From Aquabacter sp. L1I39 (GTDB taxonomy: Bacteria; Pseudomonadota; Alphaproteobacteria; Rhizobiales; Xanthobacteraceae): DNA of 64,000 bases. Under the pieces are notes generated by a model. It was given only the letters and a program-made list of their open reading frames with translations, made no database searches and was not told where the DNA came from. Shown piece by piece: positions 40,113 through 48,246 of this stretch (positions within the stretch are counted from its first letter, which is position 1; the number at the start of each line of letters is the position of its first letter). The stretch is from contig NZ_CP072392.1 in the NCBI RefSeq assembly GCF_017742835.1, positions 3,867,695-3,931,694 on the forward strand. The letters run 5' to 3'. The position numbers and the translations under genes are program-made.

Positions 40113-40258
40113 CACCAGATCTTCCGGTCTTCGGTCAGGCGGGACCACGCTCAGCCAACGACTCGCCCCCGTTTGCCTGAGTGGTTTCCCATGTTGCACA
40201 AACTTTCCAGGCGGTCTGTGTCGGTTTCAAGGCTGGCCGGCCTTGGAACCGCTGTGCG

Positions 40259-41932
40259 TCACACGCTGCCACTGGGTTGTTGCAGAGAAGCCTCACCCTC
40301 CTGCGCGCGCCGGGAGAGGCGGGCGAGGAGGATCACCGGGCCGAGGCCAACCAGGATGATGGCCAAGGCGGCGAGCGCGCCGTCCTCATAGGTCCCCCGG
40401 GCTGCCTCCCCATAGATATGGGTGGCCAGCGTCTCAACGCCGAGGGGGCGCAGAAGCAGTGTCGCCGGCAATTCCTTCATGCCGTCCACGAACACGATCA
40501 AGGCTGCCGTGGCGGCCGCCGGCCGCAGCAAGGGCACATGGATGCGTTCCACCACGCGGGCGCGGGTGGAGCCGAGGCTGCGGGCCGCCATGTCCAGGTG
40601 CAGGGACATCTTGGCATAGCCGGCCTCAAGGCCGCCAATGGGGATGGACAGGAAGCGGATGGCATAGGCGATCACCAGCGCCGCCCCCGAGCCCGACAGG
40701 ATGAGGCCCGTCCCGCTGCCCGTCATCTGGAGCATCAGCCCGTTGACGAGATTGTCGAAGCCGGCGAGGGGGGTGAGCAGGCCGATGGCCAGCACCGTTC
40801 CGGGAATGGCGTAGCCGGTGGAGGCAAGTCGCGCCAGGGCCGGCACCACCGGTCCGCGCGCAAGACGCAAAGCCACCGCCACCACGGCGCCGAGCACCAA
40901 CGCAAGCAGCGTTCCGCCCCCCGCCAGCAGGGCGCTGTTGCGCGCCTCCGCCCACAAGGTCGGGGGAATGCCGACGGCCCCGATGCGATGGGTCACCGCC
41001 ACGGCCAGGTGAAGCACCGGGACCAGGAACCCGAGCGTCAGCGGAAGGGTGCACGCCAGGATGGCGCCCGCGGCCCGAAGCCCCGTGAGCCGAAGCGCCG
41101 GCCGCCCGCGCGCCGATCCCGTTCCCACATAGCGCGCGCCCTTGCGGGCCGCCCGTTCGGCGGCGATCAGCGCCAGCACCACCCCCAGCATCACCAGTGC
41201 GATCTGCGCTGCGCCCGGCAGATTGGAGCGGTTGACCCAGGTGGCATAAATGGAAACCGTCAGGGTGCGCATGCCGAGGAATTCGGAAGCGCCGATATCC
41301 CCGAGCACCTCAAGCAGAGCCAGGGTCATGCCGGCGACGATGGCGGGGCGCGCGAGGGGCAGCGCAATACGCACCATGGTGCGCCAGGGGCCGGCCCCCA
41401 GGGTGCGTGCCACCTCCAGCACCGCCGCCGACTGCACCATGAAGCTGGCGCGGGCGGACAGGTAGACATAGGGATAGAGCACGCAGGACAGGACGAAAAC
41501 GCAGCCGCCCGCCGACCGTAGGTCTGGCAGGCGCAGGCCGCGCGGGCTGGAAATGCCCAAGATCCAACGGATTGCACCCTGAACCGGACCTAAAGGGTGA
41601 AGAATGTCCAGATAGGAATAGGCGACGATATAGCCGGGCACCGCCAGGGGCAGGAGCAGGGCCCAGTCAAAGACGCGCCGTCCGGGAAAATCGCAGGTGG
41701 AGACCAGCCAGGCGCAGGGCACGGCCACGATCACCGTGAGGGTCCCTACGCCGATGAGCAAAATGCCGGTCTGGAGAAGCGCCTCCGGCAGCACATGCTC
41801 CATCAAATGGGGCCACAGGTCCCCGGAGCCTTGCGCAGCAATGGCGGCAAGCGCCGCGATGGGGAGGCAAACCACGGCCGCCACCAGTCCCGCCGCCAGT
41901 ACGAGCCCATTGGGTCGCGAGGGGTGGGACAT
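40259..41932 (-). CDS. fbpB: Iron(III) ABC transporter permease, FbpB type
   Basis: A 557-residue integral membrane protein made of two tandem BPD-transport permease halves, each with the inner-membrane ATPase-contact loop. One loop is in A-R-T-L-G-A-G-P-W-R-T-M-V-R-I-A-L-P; the other is in A-R-S-L-G-S-T-R-A-R-V-V-E-R-I-H-V-P. About twelve hydrophobic helices are visible. The double-permease layout is that of FbpB/SfuB iron importers. ATG 41932 is chosen; the frame is open to 42049 with an arginine-rich extension. fbpA lies 52 nt upstream. No ATP-binding (FbpC) gene is adjacent, so the ATPase must be encoded elsewhere. Confidence 0.9.
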   Translation of the reverse strand: MSHPSRPNGLVLAAGLVAAVVCLPIAALAAIAAQGSGDLWPHLMEHVLPEALLQTGILLIGVGTLTVIVAVPCAWLVSTCDFPGRRVFDWALLLPLAVPGYIVAYSYLDILHPLGPVQGAIRWILGISSPRGLRLPDLRSAGGCVFVLSCVLYPYVYLSARASFMVQSAAVLEVARTLGAGPWRTMVRIALPLARPAIVAGMTLALLEVLGDIGASEFLGMRTLTVSIYATWVNRSNLPGAAQIALVMLGVVLALIAAERAARKGARYVGTGSARGRPALRLTGLRAAGAILACTLPLTLGFLVPVLHLAVAVTHRIGAVGIPPTLWAEARNSALLAGGGTLLALVLGAVVAVALRLARGPVVPALARLASTGYAIPGTVLAIGLLTPLAGFDNLVNGLMLQMTGSGTGLILSGSGAALVIAYAIRFLSIPIGGLEAGYAKMSLHLDMAARSLGSTRARVVERIHVPLLRPAAATAALIVFVDGMKELPATLLLRPLGVETLATHIYGEAARGTYEDGALAALAIILVGLGPVILLARLSRRAQEGEASLQQPSGSV

Positions 41933-41984
41933 GGAGAACCGGCGGGGGCCGGATGCGGCCGTGGTGGTCACGCGGGCCGAAGGG

Positions 41985-43016
41985 TCAGCCGTCGAAGCCC
42001 ACCTTGTCGATAAGTTCGCTGGCCTTCTTGCGCGCCTTGGCGATCTCAACCAGGGAGATGGGGTCCACCTTCAGCGGGCCGAGGTCGGCAATGAGCGGAT
42101 CAAGCTCGGCGCCCTGGCGCACGGGATATTCGTAGTTCTGCTTGGCATAGAGCGCCTGCATCTGCGGGGACACCGCAAACTCCAGCAGCTTCACCGCATT
42201 GGCCTTGTTGGGAGAATTCTTGGCCACGGCCGCGCCGGACACGTTCACATGGGTGCCGCCGCCTTCGAAGGTTGGCATCACCACGGTGATGGCGTCGCCC
42301 CACTTCTTCTGGTCCGCGCCGCCCTTGCCCGAGCGCATGAGCGCCACATAATAGGAATTGCCCACTGCGAGATCGCAAATGCCACCCAGGATATCGCGCG
42401 CGCCCTCACGGTCGCCGCCGGTGGCCTTGCGGGCCAGATTGGCCTTCAGGCCCTTGAGCCACGCCTCGGTCTTCTCTTCGCCGTGATGGACGATATAGGC
42501 CGCGGTCAGCGCCACATTGTAGGGATGCTGGCCGGAGCGAATGCAGATCTTGCCCTTCCACTTGGGGTCGGCCAAGTCTTCATAGTGGAAATTCACGAGC
42601 TTGGGCTCTTCCTTGGTCTCGTAGACCAGCCGGGCGCGCATGGAGAGGGCATACCAATTGCCTTGGGGATCGCGCAGATTGGCGGGGACGGCAGCGGTCA
42701 AAGCCGGCGTGGTGACCGGCTGAGTCACGCCCGCATCCACCACGTCGAGCAGATTGCCCACGTCCACCGTGATCAGCACATCGGCCGGGGAGGCGGCGCC
42801 TTCCGCCTTCACACGCTCGGCGAGGCCGTCCTTCACGAAGACGCTGTTGACCTTGATGCCGGTTTCCTTGGTGAAGGCCTCGAACAGCGGAGCGGCAAGG
42901 GCCGGCTCGCGGGTAGTGTAGACATTCACCACCTCTTCCGCAGAGGAAGATGCCGAAAAGGCAATCGCGGAGACACTTGCGGCAAGAACAGTGCGCAGCA
43001 GGATCGGCTTCAGCAT
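41985..43016 (-). CDS. fbpA: Periplasmic iron(III)-binding protein, FbpA type
   Basis: A 343-residue solute-binding protein with a Sec signal peptide (cleavage likely near residue 26, S-S-S-A-E-E). The ferric-binding tyrosine pair Y222-Y223 is in G-N-S-Y-Y-V-A-L-M, and another conserved Tyr is in V-N-V-Y-T-T-R at the N-terminus, as in FbpA/FutA proteins. ATG 43016 has an excellent GGAGGA site. It is the first gene of fbpA-fbpB. An Irr-like palindrome lies 112 nt upstream, suggesting iron control. Confidence 0.93.
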   Translation of the reverse strand: MLKPILLRTVLAASVSAIAFSASSSAEEVVNVYTTREPALAAPLFEAFTKETGIKVNSVFVKDGLAERVKAEGAASPADVLITVDVGNLLDVVDAGVTQPVTTPALTAAVPANLRDPQGNWYALSMRARLVYETKEEPKLVNFHYEDLADPKWKGKICIRSGQHPYNVALTAAYIVHHGEEKTEAWLKGLKANLARKATGGDREGARDILGGICDLAVGNSYYVALMRSGKGGADQKKWGDAITVVMPTFEGGGTHVNVSGAAVAKNSPNKANAVKLLEFAVSPQMQALYAKQNYEYPVRQGAELDPLIADLGPLKVDPISLVEIAKARKKASELIDKVGFDG

Positions 43017-43127
43017 AAGGTCCTCCGCTGCCCGCATGTTTCTAAAGTTTGCGGGACTGTGCATGAGAGGATCGGCTAACCCGCCTCGGCACCTTGCGTC
43101 AAACAAAATACGAAGATGCTCAATATC

Positions 43128-43142
43128 TTAGAGAAACTCTAA
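43128..43142. promoter_or_regulatory. Irr-like iron box upstream of fbpA
   Basis: TTAGAGAAACTCTAA is a perfect inverted repeat (TTAGAG-AAA-CTCTAA). The core TTAGA-N5-TCTAA is shared with two other sites in front of bfr and bfd. It resembles the rhizobial iron control element bound by Irr. Confidence 0.6.
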
Positions 43143-43202
43143 ACCCTGTTGTGCGCGCGTGAGGCGGGTGGGAGGGGCGGCGCCCCTCCCGCGTCCGTCC
43201 CA

Positions 43203-43634
43203 TCAATCTCCCTTGATGAGGTCGACCACTGCACCCGCCATAGAGCCGAGGCCGCCCGAAATGACCGTGCTGCCGCCGATCATGCCCGCCACGAAACCGA
43301 CGGTGGCCCCGGTCGCCATGGCGGGAAGGGCGACGCAGGCGGCGGCGATGCCGCCGATGGCCGCGGCTCCTCCGCCGACAATCGCTTGCCAGGATACCCC
43401 GCCCACAACGTTTTCGAGGTCATCCCCCGAGAGCGGCGCGATGCCCTTCGCGTCCAGCTCCCGCTTGGCTCCGTCGATCAAGGCGTCCGCCTCATCCTCG
43501 GTCAGCGCGAAGCCCTGCCGCCCCGCATAGGCGGCAAGGTCTGCCGGACTGGAGACGCTGCGGGCGAGGTCCAGGAATTCCGGCGACTTGAAGTCGAGGC
43601 CGTTGGCAAAGTCAGTGAAGGCTTGAACTGTCAT
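43203..43634 (-). CDS. Putative bacteriocin/RiPP precursor with Nif11-like leader (second of two)
   Basis: A 143-residue protein. Residues 1-79 are acidic and helical, with the Nif11/NHLP-leader look: M-T-V-Q-A-F-T-D-F, S-S-P-A-D-L-A-A-Y-A, G-F-A-L-T-E-D-E. They end in L-S-G-D-D-L-E-N-V-V-G-G, a double-glycine processing site. The 64-residue core is strongly hydrophobic with many G-G and G-x-x-x-G steps, one Cys (core position 21), and ends A-G-A-V-V-D-L-I-K-G-D. The single Cys argues against a lanthipeptide. ATG 43634 follows GGGAG. It lies 90 nt after a paralogous gene. No exporter or maturation gene is adjacent. It could instead be a small membrane or surface protein. Confidence 0.72.
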   Translation of the reverse strand: MTVQAFTDFANGLDFKSPEFLDLARSVSSPADLAAYAGRQGFALTEDEADALIDGAKRELDAKGIAPLSGDDLENVVGGVSWQAIVGGGAAAIGGIAAACVALPAMATGATVGFVAGMIGGSTVISGGLGSMAGAVVDLIKGD

Positions 43635-43724
43635 AGGAGTGCTCCCTGTAATTCCATGCGCGCGGAAACCGGTTGCGGATCTCCGCTCCTTTCCGCGCGC
43701 ACCCGGCACGATCCGAGCCTCGCT

Positions 43725-44162
43725 TCATTTGAGCGCGTCGACGATGGCGCCGACGCCGGTGCCGATGGCAGCGCCGACACCCGTGGTTCCGCCGACGACG
43801 ATGGCGCCGACGGCGAGCCCCACAGCGATGGGAGCGGCCACGGTTGTGGCAACGAGCCCGCCAATCGCCCCGATTCCCCCGCCGACCAGTGCGCCGATGG
43901 CCGAGATGTTCAGGCCGCCCGCGACGCCATCCAGGGCCGCGTCGGACAGCGACATCTCTCCCCCCTGATCCCGTCCGGCGGCAAAGATGGCCGACCGCAT
44001 GGCCAGGATCTCGTCTTCCTCTTCCGTGCTCAGGTCGCTTCCGACGCCATGGGCATAGGTGCGCAGCGCCTCCTTGCTTTCGGTGGCCTTGAGGAAGGCG
44101 TCGAATTCATCGGTGCCCAGCTTGATGCCGCGCACATGTTCAGAGAACGTCTCAATCGACAT
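43725..44162 (-). CDS. Putative bacteriocin/RiPP precursor with Nif11-like leader (first of two)
   Basis: A 145-residue protein, first of the pair. The leader (about 83 residues) begins M-S-I-E-T-F-S-E-H-V, is rich in Glu and Asp, and ends S-L-S-D-A-A-L-D-G-V-A-G-G. The 62-residue core has no cysteine. It is composed almost only of Gly, Ala, Val, Ile, Leu and Thr with repeated G-x-x-x-G spacing, and ends G-V-G-A-I-V-D-A-L-K, matching the end of its neighbour's core. The layout resembles two-peptide class IIb bacteriocins or class II microcins, but with a Nif11-like leader. The ribosome-binding site is weak. The upstream 540 nt contain no gene. Confidence 0.72.
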   Translation of the reverse strand: MSIETFSEHVRGIKLGTDEFDAFLKATESKEALRTYAHGVGSDLSTEEEDEILAMRSAIFAAGRDQGGEMSLSDAALDGVAGGLNISAIGALVGGGIGAIGGLVATTVAAPIAVGLAVGAIVVGGTTGVGAAIGTGVGAIVDALK

Positions 44163-44704
44163 GGGTCACCATTGGCGTTGTTGCGTCGTTTCCTGTCGAT
44201 CCAGATATCGCGGCACACCTCATCCTAGATGAAGCGTGCATTCTCCAGTTGTTGGCGCGCGTAGGAGCGACGAAGGGCACGACGAGACGAGTGTATAGTT
44301 TCCATCCAGCGCATCCGGCCGCGCTCGTTTGCACGAACATCGTTTGCTGAGCCGGACGAGGCGTAAACTATAGGGGTGACACCGGGAAATCATTGAAATA
44401 ATAAGAAATAATCAAGATAATTACCATCTGAATGTTTCATTTTCTTGCCGCGTCTATTCGGGGGCGTGGGTCTCTTGCTCTGGGCAAGACCCGAGGCATC
44501 ACCGGGTTTCCTCGCGGGCAGGTCCTGCAGCCGCTTCCGATGGCTTGCGCGCGCATTGTCTTGCGGACGGAGCACATGAGCGACGCGCCGGATGGCGAAA
44601 GCCAATCGGGTGGGTGTCGTTGTCGTAAACGACAAAGGCCCGAACCTTTCGGTTCGGGCCCTTGCAGTCAGGTCCTGTCCTCCGGCGTAAGAAACGCTGA
44701 AGGA
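44163..44704. other. Gene-free, partly AT-rich region upstream of the precursor pair
   Basis: About 540 nt without a supported gene. It should contain the promoter of the precursor pair. TATAGTTT (44295-44302) and AAACTATA (44365-44372) form a distant inverted repeat. An AT-rich stretch lies near 44385-44430. The right end holds the bfr terminator. Short frames here are basic and unlike real proteins. Confidence 0.5.
44634..44662 (-). terminator. Intrinsic terminator of bfr
   Basis: Perfect stem GGCCCGAACC / GGTTCGGGCC with loop TTTC. On the reverse strand the hairpin is followed by a short T-rich run (TTTGTCGTTT). It lies about 45 nt beyond the bfr stop. Confidence 0.85.
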
Positions 44705-45187
44705 TCAATCCTCTTCGAGCTCGCCGATATGGTGCTGGGCGTAGAGCTGCACGCCGAGCTTAGCCACCAGATCGAGCTGGGTCTCGAGGAAGTCGATATG
44801 GCCTTCCTCATCCGTCATCAGTTCCTCGAACAGGTCGCGGCTCGGGAAGTCCTTGACCGTCTGGCAATAGGCGGCGGCCTCCTGGTAGAGAGCGCGGGCA
44901 CCTTCCTCGGCGGCGAGGTCGGCTTCCAGGATCTCCTTGATGTCCTGGCCGATCCGCAGCGGGTCCAGCACCTGCATGTTCGGGAAGCCGTCCAGGAACA
45001 GGATGCGATCCACGAATTTGTCGGCGTGCACCATCTCCTCGATGGACTCGGCGCGCCACTTCTTGGCCAGCGCCTTGTAGCCCCAATTGTCGAGCATGCG
45101 GTAGTGCAGCCAGTACTGGTTGATCGCGGTCAGCTCGGAACGCAGGCCCCGATTGAGATATTCGATGACCTTCGCATCACCCTTCAT
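44705..45187 (-). CDS. bfr: Bacterioferritin
   Basis: A 160-residue iron-storage subunit that forms 24-mer cages and oxidises Fe2+ at a di-iron site. All ferroxidase ligands are present: E18, E51, H54, E94, E127 and H130. So is the haem-ligating M52, which defines a true haem bacterioferritin rather than plain ferritin. It lies downstream of bfd on the same strand, with 110 nt between. That gap contains an Irr-like palindrome 54 nt before the start, so it probably has its own iron-controlled promoter. Confidence 0.97.
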   Translation of the reverse strand: MKGDAKVIEYLNRGLRSELTAINQYWLHYRMLDNWGYKALAKKWRAESIEEMVHADKFVDRILFLDGFPNMQVLDPLRIGQDIKEILEADLAAEEGARALYQEAAAYCQTVKDFPSRDLFEELMTDEEGHIDFLETQLDLVAKLGVQLYAQHHIGELEED

Positions 45188-45240
45188 GATCGCCGACTCC
45201 TATGGCAGGCCTCAACGGCCCAGCTTGTCTGGAAACAGAG

Positions 45241-45255
45241 TTAGAGGAATTCTAA
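45241..45255. promoter_or_regulatory. Irr-like iron box upstream of bfr
   Basis: TTAGAGGAATTCTAA matches TTAGA-N5-TCTAA, the same core as at 43128 and 45555. It ends 54 nt upstream of the bfr ATG, where a repressor would block transcription. Confidence 0.6.
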
Positions 45256-45297
45256 TGTAAAATCAATATGCCGGTTCAGTCCGATTGAGAGTGCCCC

Positions 45298-45534
45298 TCA
45301 CTCGGCTGCGAGCATACGGGTCGACAGGTTGGCCGCCGGGCATTCCACAGGGCACGCTGCGCACGAGCCCTGGACCTGGTCCAGGATCGCCCGGATGGTG
45401 CGGGCGCAGCGTCCGCATTGGGGAGCGCAGCCCAGGCAACGATAAACCTCTCCCGGCGAACGCACGCCTTCGGTCGAGGCGAGTGCATCCCTCACCTGAT
45501 GATCGGAGAATACGTTGCATGAACAGACGATCAT
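45298..45534 (-). CDS. bfd: Bacterioferritin-associated ferredoxin
   Basis: A 78-residue [2Fe-2S] protein that reduces the bacterioferritin core so iron can be released. The N-terminal C4-x-C6 and the later C40-x-x-C43 fit the Bfd cluster ligands, within M-I-V-C-S-C-N-V and C-A-P-Q-C-G-R-C. C33 and C36 are extra, and three further cysteines (C58, C61, C65) extend the C-terminus. An Irr-like box sits 20 nt upstream of the ATG. It is divergent in function from, but adjacent to, bfr. Confidence 0.93.
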   Translation of the reverse strand: MIVCSCNVFSDHQVRDALASTEGVRSPGEVYRCLGCAPQCGRCARTIRAILDQVQGSCAACPVECPAANLSTRMLAAE

Positions 45535-45843
45535 CGCATTCCGGGCTCACCGATGTTTAGATGCATTCTAAACACCATCTTCGAGGCTTATTTACGCAGA
45601 ACTGGCCGCGCATCGTCAATGGTACGCCCTGCCACATGGGGATGAAACGGAGGCTTTTCGAGCCTGGAAACGCTACATTCTAATTATTCTACGCTGCAGC
45701 CTTCGTAGGAATACGTAGAGCCGAGACAGCCTGGCGTGCAGCCGGTCGGCTGGCGCGCGTTTGCCTTCGTCGGTGCCGCCCCCAGAAAAAGGGGCGCAGC
45801 CCGGCGCAGCGCATCCTGTGCGTGAGGGGGTAGGCGTGCCGAC
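45535..45843. other. Intergenic region between bfd and the sensor-kinase gene
   Basis: 309 nt with no supported gene. It holds the bfd iron box, an imperfect inverted repeat (ATTCTACG at 45686-45693 with CGTAGGAAT at 45704-45712), and the 3' side of the kinase gene. Confidence 0.5.
45555..45573. promoter_or_regulatory. Irr-like iron box upstream of bfd
   Basis: GTTTAGA-TGCAT-TCTAAAC is a perfect 7-bp inverted repeat containing the core TTAGA-N5-TCTAA. It is the longest and closest to the iron control element consensus (TTTAGAA-type half-sites) of the three copies. It ends 20 nt before the bfd ATG. Confidence 0.65.
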
Positions 45844-48246
45844 TCAGGCGGGGAAGGACAGTTCCACCAAGAGCCCGCCCCCGGTGCCGCGCTGGAGGGA
45901 AAGGGTGCCGCCTTCCGCTCGCACCAGGGCGGACAGCCGCGCTAAGCGGAACGGCCGGCCGGCAGCGCTGAAACGGTCGCTCACCGGGGCCGCGGAGAGG
46001 GCATCGAGGGCCTGCGCGATCTCGGCTTCGGAGAGGGGGGCACCGGCGTCGCGCACCCTCAGGAGCGCCTGATCGCCCTCCCGGCGCAGCGAGACCATCA
46101 CCTGGCCGCCCACTGGCGTGGCGCGCAGCGCCTCTTCGAGGAGAAGGCGCACCACATGCTCAAGCGGCGCCTTGCGCGCGGTGCAGGTGAGGTCGTCCGG
46201 CCCGTCGCGGCGCAGCAGAATGCGGCGGCGCTTGGTCACCTCGTCCAGGTGAGTGAGTGCGGCGCCCATCACCGCGACGAGGTCGGACCGCTCCGGTTCC
46301 GTCACCGGAGCGGGTGGAAAGAGATGCTCCACATCCTCCAGCAGAGCGAGGAGATGCTGCCCGGCCATCTGCGCGGCTTCGGCATGCTTGGAATAGCGGG
46401 CATTGCCCACGGGGCCGAAGGTGGACGAGCGCACCGCGTCCACGAAGCCGAGAATGGAGGTCAAGGGCGTGCGGATCGCATGGGACATGCGCCGAGCCAG
46501 CGCGTCCACCGCCGCCCGGGCCTGCGGTGCCTCAAGCGCGTCGGCGCGGCTCCCGCGAGGGAGCGGCTCGGCCGCGAACGGCGGCGTGGCCATTTCCGTT
46601 TCCCCGGCGGGGCGCAGGACGAGGCAATAGCGCTGCGCGTCATTTTCCACGCTGGCAAGCGTTGCGACCATTTCCACGTCCGCGCCCTTGCGCCCGCGTA
46701 CCGTCAAGGTGGCGGTGCAGGGCAGGGAGGGGGCGTGCAGCGCCGCTTCATCCAGGAGCATCACCGCCCGGCCCCGGCTGTGCGGCGCAAACAAAGTGGT
46801 GAACGGCTCGCCACGCAGGTCCGCCCGTCCAAAGCCGGCATAGCGGACCAGCGTCTCGTTACTCTCCTCAATGGCGCCGGAGCGCGCAAGAAGCACGATG
46901 CCAAGGGGAATGAGGTCAAGGGCCCGCTGCAGGGCGGTGGTGTCCAGCGCCTCATCGCCGGACGGCGCATCGTCGAGCCGGCGCACCACATGTACGAGGG
47001 CCGGTCGTCCGCCCCAAGCGGCGGACACCACACGCACCTCCACCGGCAGGTCCGCGCCGGCTATGGTCCGCAGCGACAAGGGTTTCGTCGCATCGGGGCG
47101 GGACAGGCGCGGGGAAAGACCGCCTGCCGCCTCGAAAGCCTCCATGTCCGAATCGCCGCACCAGGTCAGGAGCGTGCGATTGACCCGGACCAGTTGCCCC
47201 TGCTGGTGCACCACGACACCCAGCGGGAGACGGTCGAGAACGCTCTCCTCGCCCTCGCCGGAATGGGTCGCCTCGGGAGCCTGGGAGGGGGCGTCGTCGG
47301 CCTCCGGCGGCGGCGTCTCGCCGGTCTTCTGCCAGGAATCGATGGCGTCGTGAAGCGTGCGGGCGATCTCGTGGAAGGCGGTGCGCTCCCGAGGGGTGAG
47401 ATTGCCGCCGCGCAGCGGGACCACATTGTCCGAATGGGCCGCATCCGGCGCGGGCGTAGCGGCCGCAACCGGAGCCGGTGTGGCTGGCACGAGGGCGGCC
47501 GGCGCCGTCTGGGCCTGCACCTGCGCTGCGGACCTTGCCTGCGCAAGCCACAACTGGCCGAAACCGCGTATGCCGGCGCAGGTGCGGTCGGGCGTGAAAA
47601 GCGTCACGCCACCGAGCCGCATGCGTCCCGCCGCTCCTTCCAGCGTCACGTCGGAAAAGCTGGTCCGGCCAGCCATTGCGGCGGACAGTGCCTCGCTTCC
47701 GGAAAAGCCGAGGCGCCCCAGGAGGTCGGTGAAGGCCTGGCCCTGCCAGTGCGAGGTCGGAAAGGCTGAGCGGAAGGTGTCCGAAAGCTGTGTCAACCGC
47801 CCGTCGGCATCCTCATCCCAGGTGAAGCGCACGGGTCGGGCCGCTGGCTCCCCAGCAACTGGCGCGGCGCTGGGCGTGGCCGGGTGCGCGGCCGCATCGC
47901 CGGCCGCAGAAGTGCTGAGGCTCCGGGGGTCTGCAAACATCACGAACTGGCCGGCCGGTGTGAGAATCGCGCGGCACGAGAATAGCTGTGGCTCAGGCGC
48001 CAGGGGCAGAAAAATCCGCTCCTGCTGGGTGGTCTCGCCGTCCTGTGCGGCGATACGGCGCGCGGCGTCGGCGGCCGGGGCGGGGAGGGGGGCGTCCGGG
48101 GCGAGACCGAGGCGCGAACAGGCCGGTGTGGCGGCGACCACTTCGCCTTCCGGCACAGCCACGACAAAAGACGGCAGATCCTCCCGGCGCAGGGGGGCGA
48201 ACACCGGATCATTCATCTGCAACATGCGGGCGAAAGGATCGTTCAT
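45844..48246 (-). CDS. PAS-domain histidine-kinase-like protein with degenerate ATPase domain
   Basis: An 800-residue soluble sensor protein. PAS-like segments are seen around residues 345-400 and 450-530 (P-L-G-V-V-V-H-Q-Q-G and P-L-G-I-V-L-L-A-R-S-G). The dimerisation helix keeps the phosphoacceptor H589 in M-S-H-A-I-R-T-P-L, and F-G-P-V-G-N-A-R-Y resembles PleC/PdhS-type kinases. The catalytic domain is abnormal: the N-box Asn is Glu (about E705, L-L-L-E-E-A-L), the D-x-G-x-G box reads D-A-G-A-P, and the G-x-G-L-G box is lost. It may be a pseudokinase. ATG 48246 follows GGAGTG. No response regulator is adjacent. Confidence 0.85.
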   Translation of the reverse strand: MNDPFARMLQMNDPVFAPLRREDLPSFVVAVPEGEVVAATPACSRLGLAPDAPLPAPAADAARRIAAQDGETTQQERIFLPLAPEPQLFSCRAILTPAGQFVMFADPRSLSTSAAGDAAAHPATPSAAPVAGEPAARPVRFTWDEDADGRLTQLSDTFRSAFPTSHWQGQAFTDLLGRLGFSGSEALSAAMAGRTSFSDVTLEGAAGRMRLGGVTLFTPDRTCAGIRGFGQLWLAQARSAAQVQAQTAPAALVPATPAPVAAATPAPDAAHSDNVVPLRGGNLTPRERTAFHEIARTLHDAIDSWQKTGETPPPEADDAPSQAPEATHSGEGEESVLDRLPLGVVVHQQGQLVRVNRTLLTWCGDSDMEAFEAAGGLSPRLSRPDATKPLSLRTIAGADLPVEVRVVSAAWGGRPALVHVVRRLDDAPSGDEALDTTALQRALDLIPLGIVLLARSGAIEESNETLVRYAGFGRADLRGEPFTTLFAPHSRGRAVMLLDEAALHAPSLPCTATLTVRGRKGADVEMVATLASVENDAQRYCLVLRPAGETEMATPPFAAEPLPRGSRADALEAPQARAAVDALARRMSHAIRTPLTSILGFVDAVRSSTFGPVGNARYSKHAEAAQMAGQHLLALLEDVEHLFPPAPVTEPERSDLVAVMGAALTHLDEVTKRRRILLRRDGPDDLTCTARKAPLEHVVRLLLEEALRATPVGGQVMVSLRREGDQALLRVRDAGAPLSEAEIAQALDALSAAPVSDRFSAAGRPFRLARLSALVRAEGGTLSLQRGTGGGLLVELSFPA

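Noticed and set aside
43203..44162. Lanthipeptide or thiazole-type modified peptide
   Set aside because: One core has a single cysteine and the other none, and no LanM, cyclodehydratase or radical SAM gene is nearby, so ring-forming modification is not supported.
44295..44372. Inverted repeat TATAGTTT / AAACTATA as an operator for the precursor pair
   Set aside because: Only 8 bp with a 62-nt spacer in a locally AT-rich region; chance occurrence is likely, so it is mentioned only as content of the region.
44390..44635. 81-codon reverse-strand frame upstream of the precursor pair
   Set aside because: Basic, low-quality composition, no ribosome-binding site, and it runs close to the bfr terminator. 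Not supportable as a gene.
45761..46072. 103-codon forward frame across the end of the sensor-kinase gene
   Set aside because: Largely antisense to the kinase coding region, with Arg/Ala/Pro-rich composition and no family likeness.
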